Source: Trichoplax sp. H2 (taxonomy: Eukaryota; Placozoa; Uniplacotomia; Trichoplacea). Taken from it: a stretch of 64,000 bases of DNA. This document shows positions 20,894 to 33,680 of this stretch, piece after piece. Location of the stretch: positions 62,001-126,000 of the forward strand of contig NOWV01000208.1 of NCBI GenBank assembly GCA_003344405.1, read 5' to 3'. The position numbers were made by a program, and so were the translations under genes. Every line of letters begins with the position of its first letter. The first letter of the stretch is position 1. Under the pieces are notes generated by a model. It was given only the letters and a program-made list of their open reading frames with translations. It ran no database searches and was not told the origin of the DNA.

Positions 20894-23800
20894 ATCTTTG
20901 CAGAGACCTTGCCGCGAATAAATAGTGAATCCTAGTTCTAATGTAAATAGAAATTTAAAGTATTAATTGACTATTACGTATTTATTTTAGATTTCCTTAA
21001 AATCCAGTAAGATAACTGATTAAAAAAATATTTGAGAAATTGGGCATAGTTTATATCTGTACTTTGAGAAACTACTAGAGTTACACTTTTGTAATACTTT
21101 CCTATTTACACAATGCCAATTAATTCGCTATAACTTTAAAAAGCCTCATAAATAGACAGTTGGACATAGAATGCATCAAAAATTCTAATAGCACAAAATT
21201 ATTATCGCTACAGTATCTTGTTTACATAAACTTCAGAATATCTATTAACTGATTTAGTGTACGGGTTGTTAGCCTAAGTAATCTGTCAACTCAAAATTCT
21301 GAGTTGTTTAAATCGAGCAAATCCCTGATGTGACACAAAATAGTCTGTTTACTCACAGCACCAAATTATGTAGTGTACGAGTTGTTAGCCTTAGCTTCGT
21401 AATCAGTCAACTCAAAATTCTTAGTTTTTAAAATCGAGCAAATCCCTAATGTAACACAAAATAGTTAACACCGTATAATTGACTTGTTAAAGTTAAGTTT
21501 ATTAACGTCCGTGTGTCGTCCGTCGGAGAAGAATTCCAATTTCTTCCCATCATAATAATAGTCGAAAATAGCTAAGATAAACCGGATAATCACGATAACA
21601 ATTCTATACAACTTATATAAATTATCATCAATTGTTCCTCTACATAGGAGTTATCAATCACATTAGTGCATTGCGTATAAACTACGCCTTCTCATGGATT
21701 AAAAGTGCGCATTAGAGTAGAAATTAGATATTTAGTTTAATTGTAATAACCTAAATTAATAGATCTGATTGCTTCGTAGAGAAAAAATACACAATGGAAG
21801 ATCGATGTCTATAAGTTTAATTCCTACTTTATATTGACCGAGAGAGATAAAAATTATTATAGTTATTCAAAAGTATAGGAGTATCTCCTACTATCGCAGT
21901 ATGCAGTATACATTATTAATTCGTATAGCGTTTAGTTTCTACAATGTATACGAGATAAATTTAAGAATCGCCCAAAGTAGCTATTTTTAACGACTCCTTA
22001 ATAAATTTAAGGTATGCTTGTAGTTCACCTGAGCTTATCATTTATTTACTATATATTTTAGTTTGTACTAACTGAAATAGATGTTTCCTTAATTTTTCTT
22101 GCAAAAAAACGCTTGACTAATAATGCTAGCTTAATTTTTTCAGTTTTTCAACGTTAAGTAGAGTCAGTAAAATGCTTAATAGAGGTCTATAGTTTATCAC
22201 GATAAAAATTTAAGATACCATTACTCAATTAATCTCGGAGTATTTAGACACGCATTTGCCAGAGATTGCCAATTAATGTTTAAAATACTTCCGAATCGAA
22301 ATCTGTTGGGCAACTCGGAAGAAATAATAAAATCGCATATGATGCATAAAAAAGATAAAAATGCTTTTTAAAATCTCTCCATTAATCCTACCTTGGATAA
22401 TTTTACCACAAATGGTGCTGATGGCATTGATCTTATAACTCTATTAAATTGAGTTTAATTACCCTCCTAAGCGTATGTCATCTTAGTAACACTGTTTATT
22501 ATTTTCCGATAACTATGCGTTAAGCAATCCTTCAAAAAAATTACCTTCCTGCAACTTCAATATTACTGGTCCATGGATCACAATGTTTATGATTTGGGCT
22601 AAATATTAATCGAAAAATGTGAATAGAATAGATTGCTAATGACGTTAATCGAAGATGTAAACAAGAAGTTTATAGTTTTTACTTCTCGATAAACATTAAT
22701 ATTTAATGAACTCAGGTAACAAGCATTTTAACTTCCTATCCTATGAATAACTGATATATCTAGCATTTATGTTTTCATTTGTTTAAACTTTTTCTTTTCT
22801 CATAATTTCATACTTACGGAGGCCGTAATTGCAATCAGTATACTGAAAGTATTATCTTTCCAATATAGATTCAAACATTTTGTCTTAAAGATTTTTAGCA
22901 GCCGAAATTGAGCGGTATATTTGTAATCAATTTCAGAACAGATTCCATTAAGAAAGAGCTATGCTAATATGCATTTCTACTTCATCAATTTAAAACTGCA
23001 ATCAATATATTCAAAGAAGTAAACAGGATGCGCTATTTGTTTTATGCTTTAAACCGTGTCGATAATTGAATTATTAATGTAACAAATACATACTACGCCA
23101 TTCGAAAAAGCTAACAAACAAGTTAAATAATTTCTTTTTAAAAGAAAGAGCCAATAACTAGCTTTGATACTTTTTCTTTACGGCATCATATTGCTTATAT
23201 AATTTTACTATCATCAGAATGATAACCCTTATTATTTAATCAATTTATTCCTAGATTTTATTATTAAAAGTAACTCTTTATTCTTGGAACTCATAGATGC
23301 TAAGGTCTGCTGTTTAATCAGATATAAAATATTAAAAATAGGAAATTTAGTAACATATAAGGGAATGTAAAGTATAGCTCATAATAAAAATAATGAATAT
23401 CAATAATAATATTGATGTATGATAAGTTAAAAGTATTTACTAACGTATTATAGGCTAATAAGAATAGTTAAAGTATTGTTGATACAAACGATAATCCTTA
23501 ATTTTTTATTTCGGCTAGACTATACTAGCTATGCCCTACTATTAACTCATTTCTTAGACTTTCATATGTATAAGTCTGATGTACTTTTGAGAGCAATTAT
23601 TATTTACATTATCTACTGAATTGCTAAGCGAAAGATCATACCTTGATAATACAGTTATAGAAAGAAAGAAAATTAAAGCCGCTAGACTATCTGCAACAGT
23701 ATCGACTACTAATTGATATAATTCGAGTTTTAATTAATATCAAAATCTAACTTTGCTATTAAAAGGGAAGTTGGCCCATTTGGTATTTAAACGCGAAGTA

Positions 23801-24739
23801 TATCATAAAAGTTATGAATTAAACTACTCTTTTAAATTGAAGTATCAAGTGAGCTATATGTTCATTCGGCTTTTTCGGACTGTTTAACATTGGAAGAAAT
23901 ACTACATTAAAAATGAAACAGTCGTACTATATTCTAAGCTGAATATGTAATTCAGTACTAGTTATCCCATTCATTTAAATGTTATAGTTCGATACAATAA
24001 TCCGACCGTCAATGAATAGTAAAATTTATTTGAATGCAAATCGTATTTTTTAGATTATATCTCAAAAAAAATGAACGTGTTTTCATATAAATAGTGCAAC
24101 TTTACTTCTAAATTTAAACAGTGCGTACTATAATTAAATTAAAGCAATTTTCGTATTTAGTGATGGCATAAAGTACGTTTAAAATATTAACATAATTAAT
24201 TTTGGTTTCATCATTTGAAAGAAATGTTAGCTTTAAATAAATAGCATAATCTCATATAATAATAGACAGTTTTCTAGAATTTCTTATATGACTTAGCTAT
24301 TCGACGATGATAATTAAGCTACGAGTATGTTAATTTCTCTACTTTCCAATTTGAAAATCGTCAAGCGTCACGATCTCGTGGCTGATTATTTAATTAAATA
24401 AATTAAATATGAACGCTTAGATGCTTGTCAAAAAACGGATATGTAGACAAAGCGCAAGGAATAGATATTTAATTTCGGAAAGTAATGTGGTGCAATTGCT
24501 AGGTAAAAATTATGTAAATTTATTGAAGTGAAATGAATTTGTTTTAGCTGTGAATTAGAGCAAGAAACCTTAGAAGTAACCAAATTTGGTTAAGGTGCAT
24601 TGCACAATTTCTTCTTGTATTTGTTTGAACTTAGTATTACAACTGATTTAAGGCCATGCATGCAACTTAAAGTAACTTAAAAAAAAGGTGTAATGTGTTC
24701 ATAATGCCATTGAAGCCATATAATACCATCATCTTGATC
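20894..24739. other. long AT-rich intergenic region
   Basis: This is 3.8 kb without a recognisable gene. It contains a 116-bp tandem pair at 21255-21468. Motifs at about 21480-21610 (ATAAACCGGATAATC and neighbours) recur near 63450-63700, so a low-copy dispersed repeat is present. The remainder (21.6-24.7 kb) shows only short frames. Confidence 0.45.
21255..21468. repeat. tandem pair of about 116-bp units
   Basis: Units beginning TAGTGTACG at 21255 and 21371 both contain GTTGTTAGCC, GTCAACTCAAAATTCT, ATCGAGCAAATCCCT and ACACAAAATAGT. The second is slightly rearranged. Related words occur near 63520-63560 at the right end of the window, which suggests a dispersed repeat. No coding sense was seen. 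Confidence 0.8.
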
Positions 24740-25879
24740 TCATTTTACATTGATGGGTTTCATTTCAGTTTGTCCTACCTCTGCAACTTTCAAGATCTTG
24801 TGAGACTTAGGATACTTACGATTGTTATTAATATCTACTTTTGCTGTTAGTCGATTATACAATCGACGTATTTGTGATGATAATGCATTACGAATGGCTT
24901 TATTATAATAAAGATAAATTAGCGGATTTTGACAACAGGCTAATGGCAAAATTATGTAAGCAATTTGAGCTACGCTAGTTTGCATATCATTTAAATGAAT
25001 GATATAATCCACCAAATTTAAACCACTGAAAGCTATCATAATATACGCGATAAATATAGGTAGACTGGTTATCATGTACCCTGCAGTAACCAATATCAAC
25101 ATCTTGATAGTATCACAATGCATCTTTCTTTTATGCTTAAATATGCGTTGAAATGATGGCTGGTTTCTTTGAGCTGCATTATTCTGATTCAAGTATCGAA
25201 TAATTCTACTATACATTGCAATGATGATAATATTAGGAACTATAAAGACTAAAATGAATAGACTTATAAAGTAAGGAATATTAAATGTTGGCGTGATATA
25301 ATTAATGCTACAAATCCACGGATTTTGAGGCACAATACTGACTAAAGTAAGATAAGGAATTGCAATTACTATTCCCGCTATCCAAGTAAAGGCAATTGCT
25401 GCCTTTAGTTTAAACGTATTATTAAAGAAAGAACTTTTCTGCATTGATAAAGGTGATATTTTGGAATGTCTTTCCAAGCTTATAGCTACTAGAGTAACTG
25501 TTGATGAAATATAGGCTATTGCGTTTACAAAATAGGTAATTTTACAAGTAAATACAAGAAATGAAGAGAATGCAATATAACAAGCTAAGTAGTAATGAAT
25601 TGTATTAATTAGCGCCGTCATAATGACAGTCAGACAATCTGAGATAGCCATATTGATCATCAAGTAACAAGTTGGTGTATGAAGTTCCTTTTTTTTGACG
25701 ATAGCATAGCAAATTAGAGAATTTGCTATTGTACCAAGAACAGCTATTATAATGGAAATGGGTAGTATAATTTGTAGCGCTCGATATTTTCTTAAGGCAA
25801 ACTGGTTAGTTGTTGAGTTTTCAGTTTGATTAAAATGGTTGGATATTGTTCTTAAAGTTCGATGAATCGTCGTTAACAT
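24740..25879 (-). CDS. class A GPCR, intronless, ERH variant
   Basis: This is a complete 379-aa seven-transmembrane receptor with its ATG at 25877-25879. Sequons NQT (17) and NST (21) lie in the N-terminus. Approximate segments are TM1 36-61 with N53, TM2 70-95 with D81, TM3 108-138, TM4 158-180, TM5 200-228, TM6 256-283 and TM7 300-325. C112 and C190 form the conserved disulfide. The G-protein contact motif is ERH (136-138) rather than DRY. TM6 reads TSLP, with Ser at the toggle-Trp position and P274 kept. TM7 has NPLIY (318-322). The C-tail is the longest of the cluster (about 50 residues) and basic. The closest relatives are the other minus-strand receptors here. The ligand is unknown, and the sequence supports no aminergic or opsin signature (no TM7 retinal lysine evident). 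Confidence 0.95.
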   Translation of the reverse strand: MLTTIHRTLRTISNHFNQTENSTTNQFALRKYRALQIILPISIIIAVLGTIANSLICYAIVKKKELHTPTCYLMINMAISDCLTVIMTALINTIHYYLACYIAFSSFLVFTCKITYFVNAIAYISSTVTLVAISLERHSKISPLSMQKSSFFNNTFKLKAAIAFTWIAGIVIAIPYLTLVSIVPQNPWICSINYITPTFNIPYFISLFILVFIVPNIIIIAMYSRIIRYLNQNNAAQRNQPSFQRIFKHKRKMHCDTIKMLILVTAGYMITSLPIFIAYIMIAFSGLNLVDYIIHLNDMQTSVAQIAYIILPLACCQNPLIYLYYNKAIRNALSSQIRRLYNRLTAKVDINNNRKYPKSHKILKVAEVGQTEMKPINVK

Positions 25880-27808
25880 AATGGATCAATATATGTAATT
25901 TTGAAATTGTTATCCCAGTAAAAATATTTGATGCGATGGGTAGCTATTTCAACCCTGAAGTTATACTTTAACTGTTAATAAAGATTACATAGATGGATTA
26001 ATTTTAAGAAAATATTGGTAAGGTCATGAAAACTAGAAAGTAATACTATACCTCCTCATTGATTTAGGTAAAAATTAAAAAGCTTTCAAATTAGGTCAGA
26101 ACTTGGGTTTTATGAATTAAAGGAGATGTATTTCTATAGCTGTATTTCACTTGAGAATACATTCCAGTATTTAATGCTAAATTATTAACGTCTGCTAATT
26201 AATTATTCTTTAACACATACCTTATGTTTCTTAAATAATCTTTAAAACAATATATAGAACAGGTGATAAATAAAGCAAGTGTTTGTAAAAAAAGAAAGGA
26301 TGCCATCTATAGAATTGCAAATGGTAGCAATAAATTAATTAATTAACAGGCTTTTTACAATTAAGGCTCTAAGTAATAATGCCCTTTAATCCGAGTTTAG
26401 ATAATTCATTGGTAGGTAATCTGGATTAGTCTTCTTATAATATTTAAACAATTAAAAATCAAATGAAAACGAATTGAATTAAATTATGTAATATGCCTAA
26501 TCACTATTTTAATTTCAATCCAGTTTCGCAGCTTTAGCATATAAATCAATATTATATTTATTTTAAGCTCTAAATAACAAAAATAACAAGCACGACAAAG
26601 ATAAACCTATTTATTTTATAATGAGTTAGAAGGGCGTCGATGTCAAATTTCTAGAACAGTATAATAAGCTCATATTGTAGCTAGGGCAAAGATGTCTGTA
26701 GTTCATTAAATATGGCTTCCTATCCTTGCAAAGATTTCGCAATATGCTTTTGCAGTAATAATAAAAATTAATAATTTAATCTAGAGTTATTATGAACAAG
26801 TTTACTTGGGGATGACCTTTGTTATAAAGCAATTACTTACCAGATCACAGCCTTCCAGGATGCAAGATTACCTTGGTGATTTAGTAACGATATAAATTAA
26901 CCGTTCTAGTTAAGTTTTTATCTCTTTACGATTTACTTGTGTATCACTTTAGATTAATTTATTGAGGAAGCGATAGATTTGAAGCCATTTAACATCACTT
27001 CTTTCGATTTCAAGGCTTTTACAGGATAGAATATTATCCTTCACTTTCTGATGACTGAAGATCAATAAGTCCTAGTACAGATTTAAGTACTGCAGTTTTT
27101 AAGTTCAGCTTGTCTATTTTTTGATAAAAACATTGGCATTGAACTATCTTAAATTATGAATCCCCTAATAATTTCCTATCTTCAATCATTTATGCCTGTA
27201 ATAGCAGGTATCCACGGCTTGTTTTGTTTCTAGAACAAAGTTTACTAGTTAGATTGGTTTGACGATGTATTTTTTATAATCATGGTAATTTCCGGTGCCT
27301 GATTAAATAGCGGATTCTACTTAATCCAGTACCAATTAGATTAAAGTTGCCGCTATTTTCAACCAATTGGATTTGAAGAACACAAACTATTTTTACTGAT
27401 CACTATTATTAAACAAACGAAAATGAGCTGCCTAATTTGAGCAAAGAGAAAATTTATAATTTCCACGACGATGAAAACTAAGGCGAACAGCATTCTTAAA
27501 TTAGAATTTAATTCAGCGAATGTGTTTCCGTTATAATTTTGTGATAAAGTAAAGTAGTAGTTCCTCTAGTTTACAGACAAACGATAGTTAATGATATATT
27601 ATACGCACTTATATTGGCCAGAGATCGGGTTTAGCAGTAACACCTCTAATAGATAAAATTATGAAGATAATATTTAATTCTACAACAAAGTTTACTTGAA
27701 AAGAAAGTTTTAAAATTAATTTTGTAATTTACCGTAAAAAATAGCTTCAGGGATATTAATGTTATCAATACCTTTTGCCAATCTAACTAGGCTTCCTCTC
27801 GTATCGAC
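25880..27808. other. intergenic, nothing recognised
   Basis: This AT-rich region lies 5' of the 379-aa receptor gene. It presumably holds that gene's promoter, but no specific element can be assigned. No repeat shared with other parts of the window was seen. Confidence 0.4.
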
Positions 27809-28165
27809 TGTGATATGACTGATCACAAAATTTCAAAATTTTTTAGAAAATTAAAACTTTATTCGATCTCTACGCAAGGACAATCGGCTCATAGTTCTGC
27901 TCTATCCGAATACAACTATGGGAAAGACTTCCAGGCAGACCTACGAGATAATCTAAAATTGACTGTTTTTTAAATACCCCCGATAACTCTTCGTAGCTCT
28001 TAGTAGCATTGCAGTTACAATCAACATAGCCTATTTCTACCTTAACTTTTACACGTATTCAAATTATTGTTAATATCAACATTTTACAGTGGACCATCTA
28101 TATTCCAATGCGGTAACGATATGCACTAATAAATATGAACATTGATATTTACAGAAAACTATGCT
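27809..28165 (-). mobile_element. degenerate solo LTR, TATA family
   Basis: This is a diverged copy of the 551-bp LTR family, starting TGTGATATGACTGATCAC, the same terminal hairpin as at 30653. It contains the words CTTTATT and GGACCATC with many substitutions and deletions. Homology fades near 28165. No target-site duplication was found. Confidence 0.5.
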
Positions 28166-28180
28166 GTTGTACACTGTACT

Positions 28181-29436
28181 AATCATGGTGCAGAGTATGA
28201 ACTTTTAATCCTTAGTTCATACTAGCCGCAATCAATATTTACTTTATTTAGACATACAATTCTGTACAGCAACATATCCATGTATTCCCTAAAACAAGAC
28301 TACTGTAATCAGCTGAAATTATTTATATAGCAGGATCCAGAGACATGTAATCTGTAGCGTTAGAACAACTAGAAAAAACTTTATAGGTATGTTCTCCCTG
28401 GAAGTAATCTAAAAAATCTTTTCCATCTACCATGAAAGATTTTACTTCTAGTTGCTCCAGGTGTGGTACGGTATTCTGTATATAATATGGTACATACTTA
28501 AGGTCAAAATAACTGTTTTGTGCGACAACGCCATATTTCTATCTCATCTATATATTTATTAATTAATGTATGAGAATATGGGTATAATGTCAGTGCCAAG
28601 GAACTGTTGAAGTTTGTTTTTACGATCGTTTCGTCTCGAGATAGGCTCACCGTAGATTACCGTTGATGGACTTAAATTGATAGGTCATATAAGATTACTT
28701 ANNNNNNNNNNNNNNNNNNNNAATCATGGTGCAGAGTATGAACTTTTAATCCTTAGTTCATACTAGCCGCAATCAATATTTACTTTATTTAGACATACAA
28801 TTCTGTACAGCAACATATCCATGTATTCCCTAAAACAAGACTACTGTAATCAGCTGAAATTATTTATATAGCAGGATCCAGGGACATGACGTAGGTTGCC
28901 TGTCTATTAATTTTTTTTGTAATTTATTGCTTTATATATTAATGTTTCCGCTTGTTTGAACGGGTAATTTACTATTTATATATATATATATATATGTTAT
29001 ATAATCTATAATGCGAATAAACGGTATCGTTATATTAGTTGCTTAATGCACGCCATGCATGTTTATTAAAAACTAGTCATAATCTGTAGCGTTAGAACAG
29101 CTAGAAAAAAATTTATAGGTATGTTCTCCCAGGAAGTAATCTAAAAAATCTTCTTTTCCATCTACCATGAAAGATTCTACTTCTAGTTGCTCCAGGCGTG
29201 GTACGGTATTCTGTATATAATATGGTACATACTTAAGGTCAAAATACCTATATTGTGCGACAACGCCATATTTCTATCTCAACTATATATTTATTAATTA
29301 ATGTATGAGAATATGGGTATAATGTCAGTGCCAAGGAACTGTTGAAGTTTGTTTTTACGATCGTTTCGTCTCGAGATAGGCTCACCGTAGATTACCGTTG
29401 ACGGACTTAAATTGATAGGTCATATAAGATTACTTA
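28181..29436. repeat. side-by-side allelic copies around the gap at 28702-28721
   Basis: Sequence 28181-28701 recurs as 28722-29436 with roughly 97-98 percent identity by eye. The right copy has about 190 extra bases (about 28889-29081), including a TA microsatellite, placed between GGGACATG and AATCTGTAGCG. A 3-base indel (CTT) also differs near 28420. The left copy ends exactly at the 20-N gap. This is best read as unmerged haplotypes with a polymorphic indel. Confidence 0.8.
28977..28995. repeat. TA microsatellite
   Basis: A run of about nine TA dinucleotides lies in the segment present only in the right-hand allelic copy. It is a simple sequence with no function inferred. Confidence 0.9.
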
Positions 29437-30652
29437 TAATTGTAACTACAGTCGAATGTCTATATAAGCGAGCGAGTAAATAGCTTCTAGGAAATTGAAA
29501 AAAACGATCAAAACAAATAATGGATCGAGGATCAACGGCAAAGGCTCCAGTTTTACTTCATGCACAAAGGAGGGCATACTGAAATTTTGTTCCAGTTCTA
29601 TATACAGGTAAATCTATAAAAATACGTCAGATATCTGATGCTGTCAGGAGTAGTAATTTAAAAGCTAACTATTAGCTATTTTATTCGATCGAAAATGACC
29701 GATCACATAATTGGCTCAGTGTCGATATATAAGAATACTATTAAACGTGACTATATAAATCTATCATACATGTAGAAATGACTAGTGGCTTGTATTAGAA
29801 ATTTCAAAGATAATAAAATAATTCAAAACTGCGGTATAAGTTCTTCAAATTCCAAAGCCTCAAGGTTGTAAGGGTCTGCTTTATTTAAAATTTTAGCAAA
29901 ATTTGAAAGTCAATTCCTTGAACATTTACACATTTAACTATGGGCTGCAATATTGCTGAATAGTTTTAAACAACATTCGCTCGTTGCGCACCTAGAATAA
30001 TGATCTATTGCTCTGCTGTTACCTCCAATATTAAATAGTAGTTCATAATAGCGAAATTGATCATCATGACAAATCAAAAAATTCTTGAATGGAAAGGTAT
30101 GTTATTTTTTTTTTACTACACATTTCTCATCGAAATATCGATTGTCTGTTGTGCATTTAAGTATTCTTCTATACCGTGCTTTCGTGCTTATGTTTCACTA
30201 CTAGCACAGTGCAAGGTTCTTTGCTATGTTCATTCTTAGATGTCAATTTTTAAGTCAGAGAACAGTGTATAAGGTAGTCGCATATCTATTTTTATTAGTC
30301 TGTAGTTAATTAAACTTCCTTGGTATACATACCAGAAAGTTTTCAAGGTTTATGGGCCTTTATATGTATTTATCTTTCATAGAATTGCTGCTTATACTCA
30401 ATTTTTAATATTTGATCAATACGCTCTTATGTAATATATAGTATCTTCCTTCTTAATGTTACGAGAGAAATCTTTATTTTTTAATTTAAAGAAGCTATTG
30501 TTACCAGACTTAGAGATCTTTATCGCATATTCATTTAATAACATCCCAGAAAATTGTTAGAAATTAGTATATTGATCGGCTTCATAAAAGTTTCTGTCGA
30601 ATTTTTTACATAGCTGCATTCAACATTACTATTATTACTTCCTTAATAACTG
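29437..30652. other. intergenic, possible small exon near 29520
   Basis: An ATG at about 29520 opens 20 codons before TGA. An overlapping frame ends in CAG followed by GTAAATC, a plausible 5' splice donor at about 29607. No family is recognised, so no gene is called. The remainder is AT-rich with no shared repeats. Confidence 0.3.
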
Positions 30653-31203
30653 TGTGATATATACCGATCACGAAATTCCAAATTTTAGAAAAAATAAGAG
30701 CTTTATTGAATCTTATACAAAGATTAACTACACACAGCTCTCTCTAGCCGAATACTACTACTAAAGACTTCTACGACGAACTAACAGAATAATCTAACGT
30801 TGCATGCTTTTATACTTTTCGTAGCATTCGCAGCTACAATCTGCATGGCAATCTTTTACCTTATTTTGCACATAGTTAAACTATTCTTAGTAAGACTATT
30901 TTACTGCGGATCATCATTAATCCGATATGGATACGACTACGGTATTAATGTAGACATTATTCACACCAGCCAAAGTACAATGAATTAACCATATCCTAAT
31001 ATATGATTTACAGTTCTATTTTTACCTATAGCCTTATTAGTAACTCAACACTTTAGTGTACTTGGTCATCTGTACTCTAGCATAGAGTCAATACTACTAC
31101 AGTCTATAGATATAGCTACCAAATATCTCTTAGGATAAATATCTACCGTACATTATACTAAACATGTCTAACAGTCTACAGTCACAATACTAGTTACATT
31201 ACA
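30653..31203 (-). mobile_element. solo LTR, TATA family, 551 bp, TSD AACTG
   Basis: Exact AACTG repeats flank the element (30648-30652 and 31204-31208). On the minus strand it runs from TGTAATGTAAC to TATATCACA, with TATAAAAG opposite about 30810-30818 and AATAAAG opposite about 30705. The 3' terminus forms a hairpin (GTGAT with ATCAC). It is the best full-length member of its family here. A 62-codon plus-strand frame (30800-30988, TTG start) is antisense to the LTR promoter and is not called. Confidence 0.88.
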
Positions 31204-31646
31204 AACTGGTACAATGTCAAACTTTAATGCTAGTTAAGCGATAGATGCTATTTGTTATCCTATCAGCTAAATAACTACGCTCAATGAGTTGTTTATACTT
31301 GTCTATGGACCTTAATCAATTTCATTCTATTGATTCATTAATAAAAATCTATATTTATCATATCGCCCGATTTCAATTTATCTAAAACATTACAGTACCT
31401 AAATCAGCTACTCCATATTTGCTTATCCATCAATAATAACATTATTTACCATCAAAACCATTGCGCATTACAACATTCTTATGGATTTAAATTTTATTCA
31501 CGGCAGTTACAACATCATGATACTGATTACTTTCTGACAGGTCTTTAATAGGATTAAAAAATAGTAATAAATGTTTAGGGTAATTGAATGCGGAATTTGT
31601 AATTAATCAATAATGCCTGCCCGTAACATTAAAATTTAAATTTTAT

Positions 31647-32771
31647 TCAGCTGTCATAGCTTCCAAGGACTCTAGTAATTGTTAGCTTCGGAACAGCTGA
31701 GTGCTTTATGGCACCTCTCGGCTTGGTGATTATACAGCTGCAATGAGTTGGATAGCAGCTTGTAAATACTGTAGTGCGAATGGTGTAATTATAATATAAG
31801 TAGATTATAGGATTCAGCAGGCATGATATTATAATAAAAATTAGTCCTAACTGTACTAAAGAGGTTTCGTTTTGGTTAAACTGTATTAAATAATCTGTCA
31901 AAGATCTTCTGCTGAATGACACAGCAATATAAGCTAAGAAAATGGGCAAGCAAGTTGACATAAATCCAAGTGTAACTAGAATTAGCATTTTAATAGTATT
32001 TAGATGGCGCTGACGGTTATGTCGAAAGGCTAAGATACGGCTATATTGTTGATCGGAGTGAACGATGTTTTTTCTATATAGGAATTGGATTATTTTAAAA
32101 TAGCTGATAGCAATTAGAATAGCTGGTAATAGAAATGATATACAAAACAGAATCATAACATATGTGATATTAAAGGAGGGTCCAAAATAAGCAACATTAC
32201 ATATCCAGGCATTTTTAGGATCAACATTAGTTAAAATAATTAAAGGCCACGCCATTGATATACCAGCTATCCAACTAAATCCAGCCATCATCCGCAGTTT
32301 TAAAGGTGTGTTAAAGAAAGAAGTCTTTAATGGCTTGGAAGGCAATACTGTATGGTATCTCTCGATGCTAATAGCCGCTAGTGTGAAAGTCGAAGCGGTA
32401 AAGGCTGCCACATCGCTAAACATTGCAATTTTACATGTTATTGCTAGAAAAGATGTGGAAGTGTTAGTCAGAGCAAGGTAATAGTGAAGAATAATTATGG
32501 CAGATGACCAAATAACGATCATACAATCTGAGATTGCCCTATTTATCATCAGATAATAAGTTGATGTATGGAGCTCTTTTTTCTTGATAATAGCGTAACA
32601 AATCATGCAATTAGCTATAATAACAAATATAGACGGAAAAATTATAAATGGTAGAACAATTCTGATTAACTTGAATCGATTGAACGCATATTTGTTATTT
32701 TCTGACGAATTAATAGTATGATTAATTTCTGGTAACGCAGCTGTCCATAAATCGAAAGATGATGTAGACAT
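31647..32771 (-). CDS. class A GPCR, intronless, ERY motif
   Basis: This is a complete 374-aa receptor with its ATG at 32769-32771 and N-terminal sequons NHT (17) and NSS (21). TM1 has N54. TM2 reads INRAISD with D82, so an Arg replaces the usual Met before AISD. C113 in TM3 and C191 in ECL2 pair. ERY is at 137-139, TM6 has TCLP with Cys at the toggle position and P276, and TM7 has NPIIY (320-324). The C-tail is cysteine-rich (CYPTHCSC near 339-346), offering palmitoylation sites. The stop codon overlaps a polyadenylation signal (TGAATAAA). It resembles the 24740 receptor in TM1, TM2, TM6 and TM7. The ligand is unknown. Confidence 0.95.
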   Translation of the reverse strand: MSTSSFDLWTAALPEINHTINSSENNKYAFNRFKLIRIVLPFIIFPSIFVIIANCMICYAIIKKKELHTSTYYLMINRAISDCMIVIWSSAIIILHYYLALTNTSTSFLAITCKIAMFSDVAAFTASTFTLAAISIERYHTVLPSKPLKTSFFNTPLKLRMMAGFSWIAGISMAWPLIILTNVDPKNAWICNVAYFGPSFNITYVMILFCISFLLPAILIAISYFKIIQFLYRKNIVHSDQQYSRILAFRHNRQRHLNTIKMLILVTLGFMSTCLPIFLAYIAVSFSRRSLTDYLIQFNQNETSLVQLGLIFIIISCLLNPIIYLYYNYTIRTTVFTSCYPTHCSCIITKPRGAIKHSAVPKLTITRVLGSYDS

Positions 32772-33069
32772 GATGAAAATGTGCCAATTTGGAATACAAG
32801 TTTATGATTCTATGATTGACGATTTAATATTTTGTACCGTAGTAATAAGCAAAATTGGTAGTACTCGTAAAGTTACCAAAATTTTTTTACCAATAAATAG
32901 AAAGACAGTTGGTGATTAAAAGAGAAATTTGATGCTATGCAAAAAATAGATATATGGGTTCTGTGATAGTTGCATAGATTGTAATATTAATGAATACGTG
33001 CCGTACTAATTTTTCATTACGTAATCCATAATAATTAATTAATGTTATTTATTTGCATAATTAACAGCT
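32772..33069. promoter_or_regulatory. presumed 5' region of the 374-aa receptor
   Basis: This is about 300 bp of AT-rich sequence between the receptor start and a solo LTR. No specific motif can be assigned. The nearby LTR at 33070-33680 could influence transcription, but this is speculation from position only. Confidence 0.2.
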
Positions 33070-33680
33070 TGTTACGAAACAGCTTTGCAACAAGATAGCG
33101 TAATGTACGATCTATAAGTCAATTCCTTGAACCACGTATCAAGGAACGATATCTGCACTATCACAAACACTTTTGCTCTACTAGCAGACTACACAAAGAC
33201 TTAAACGCTTCATACATTTTACGTTAAACACTAAGTTTGAGAAATCCTCTTTATTACACGATATACTGCATTTATATTCTATTCCTCAATAGTTCATGAG
33301 CCATAGTTAGTACGATTAACTATGGAATCATTTATTAAATTAGATATTAAATTTAGCTACTGCTCCCTTAATGCAGACAACAGTATTTACGAACATAGAT
33401 ATTTGATGACTAATACAGAATAGTCAGATTACGATATGTCCTATCACAGAACATTTCCACGATAATTTACAATCTAATATAAGTAAGTTATAATCATAAT
33501 GATTCGAACTGTAAGTAGATGATTTGCATTCCCTATTATAACTATTAATTCAGTATGTGTATTTGTGTCACTGTCATAAAAAATCAATGCTATATTAAAA
33601 GGCAGTATATCCAAATTAGAAGTTAACTAAATAAATTAAGCAGTCGAAATTGTCAGTCTAAGATAATCTGAATAGTTACA
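33070..33680. mobile_element. solo LTR-type element, pair of 59626-60255
   Basis: The element starts TGTTACGAAACAGC and ends about AATAGTTACA. From its start to about 33630 it matches the 59626-60255 element at roughly 95 percent by eye. The terminal hairpin region (AAACAGCTTTG) is conserved. Flanking pentamers do not match, so one end may have been exchanged by recombination with another copy. Confidence 0.75.
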
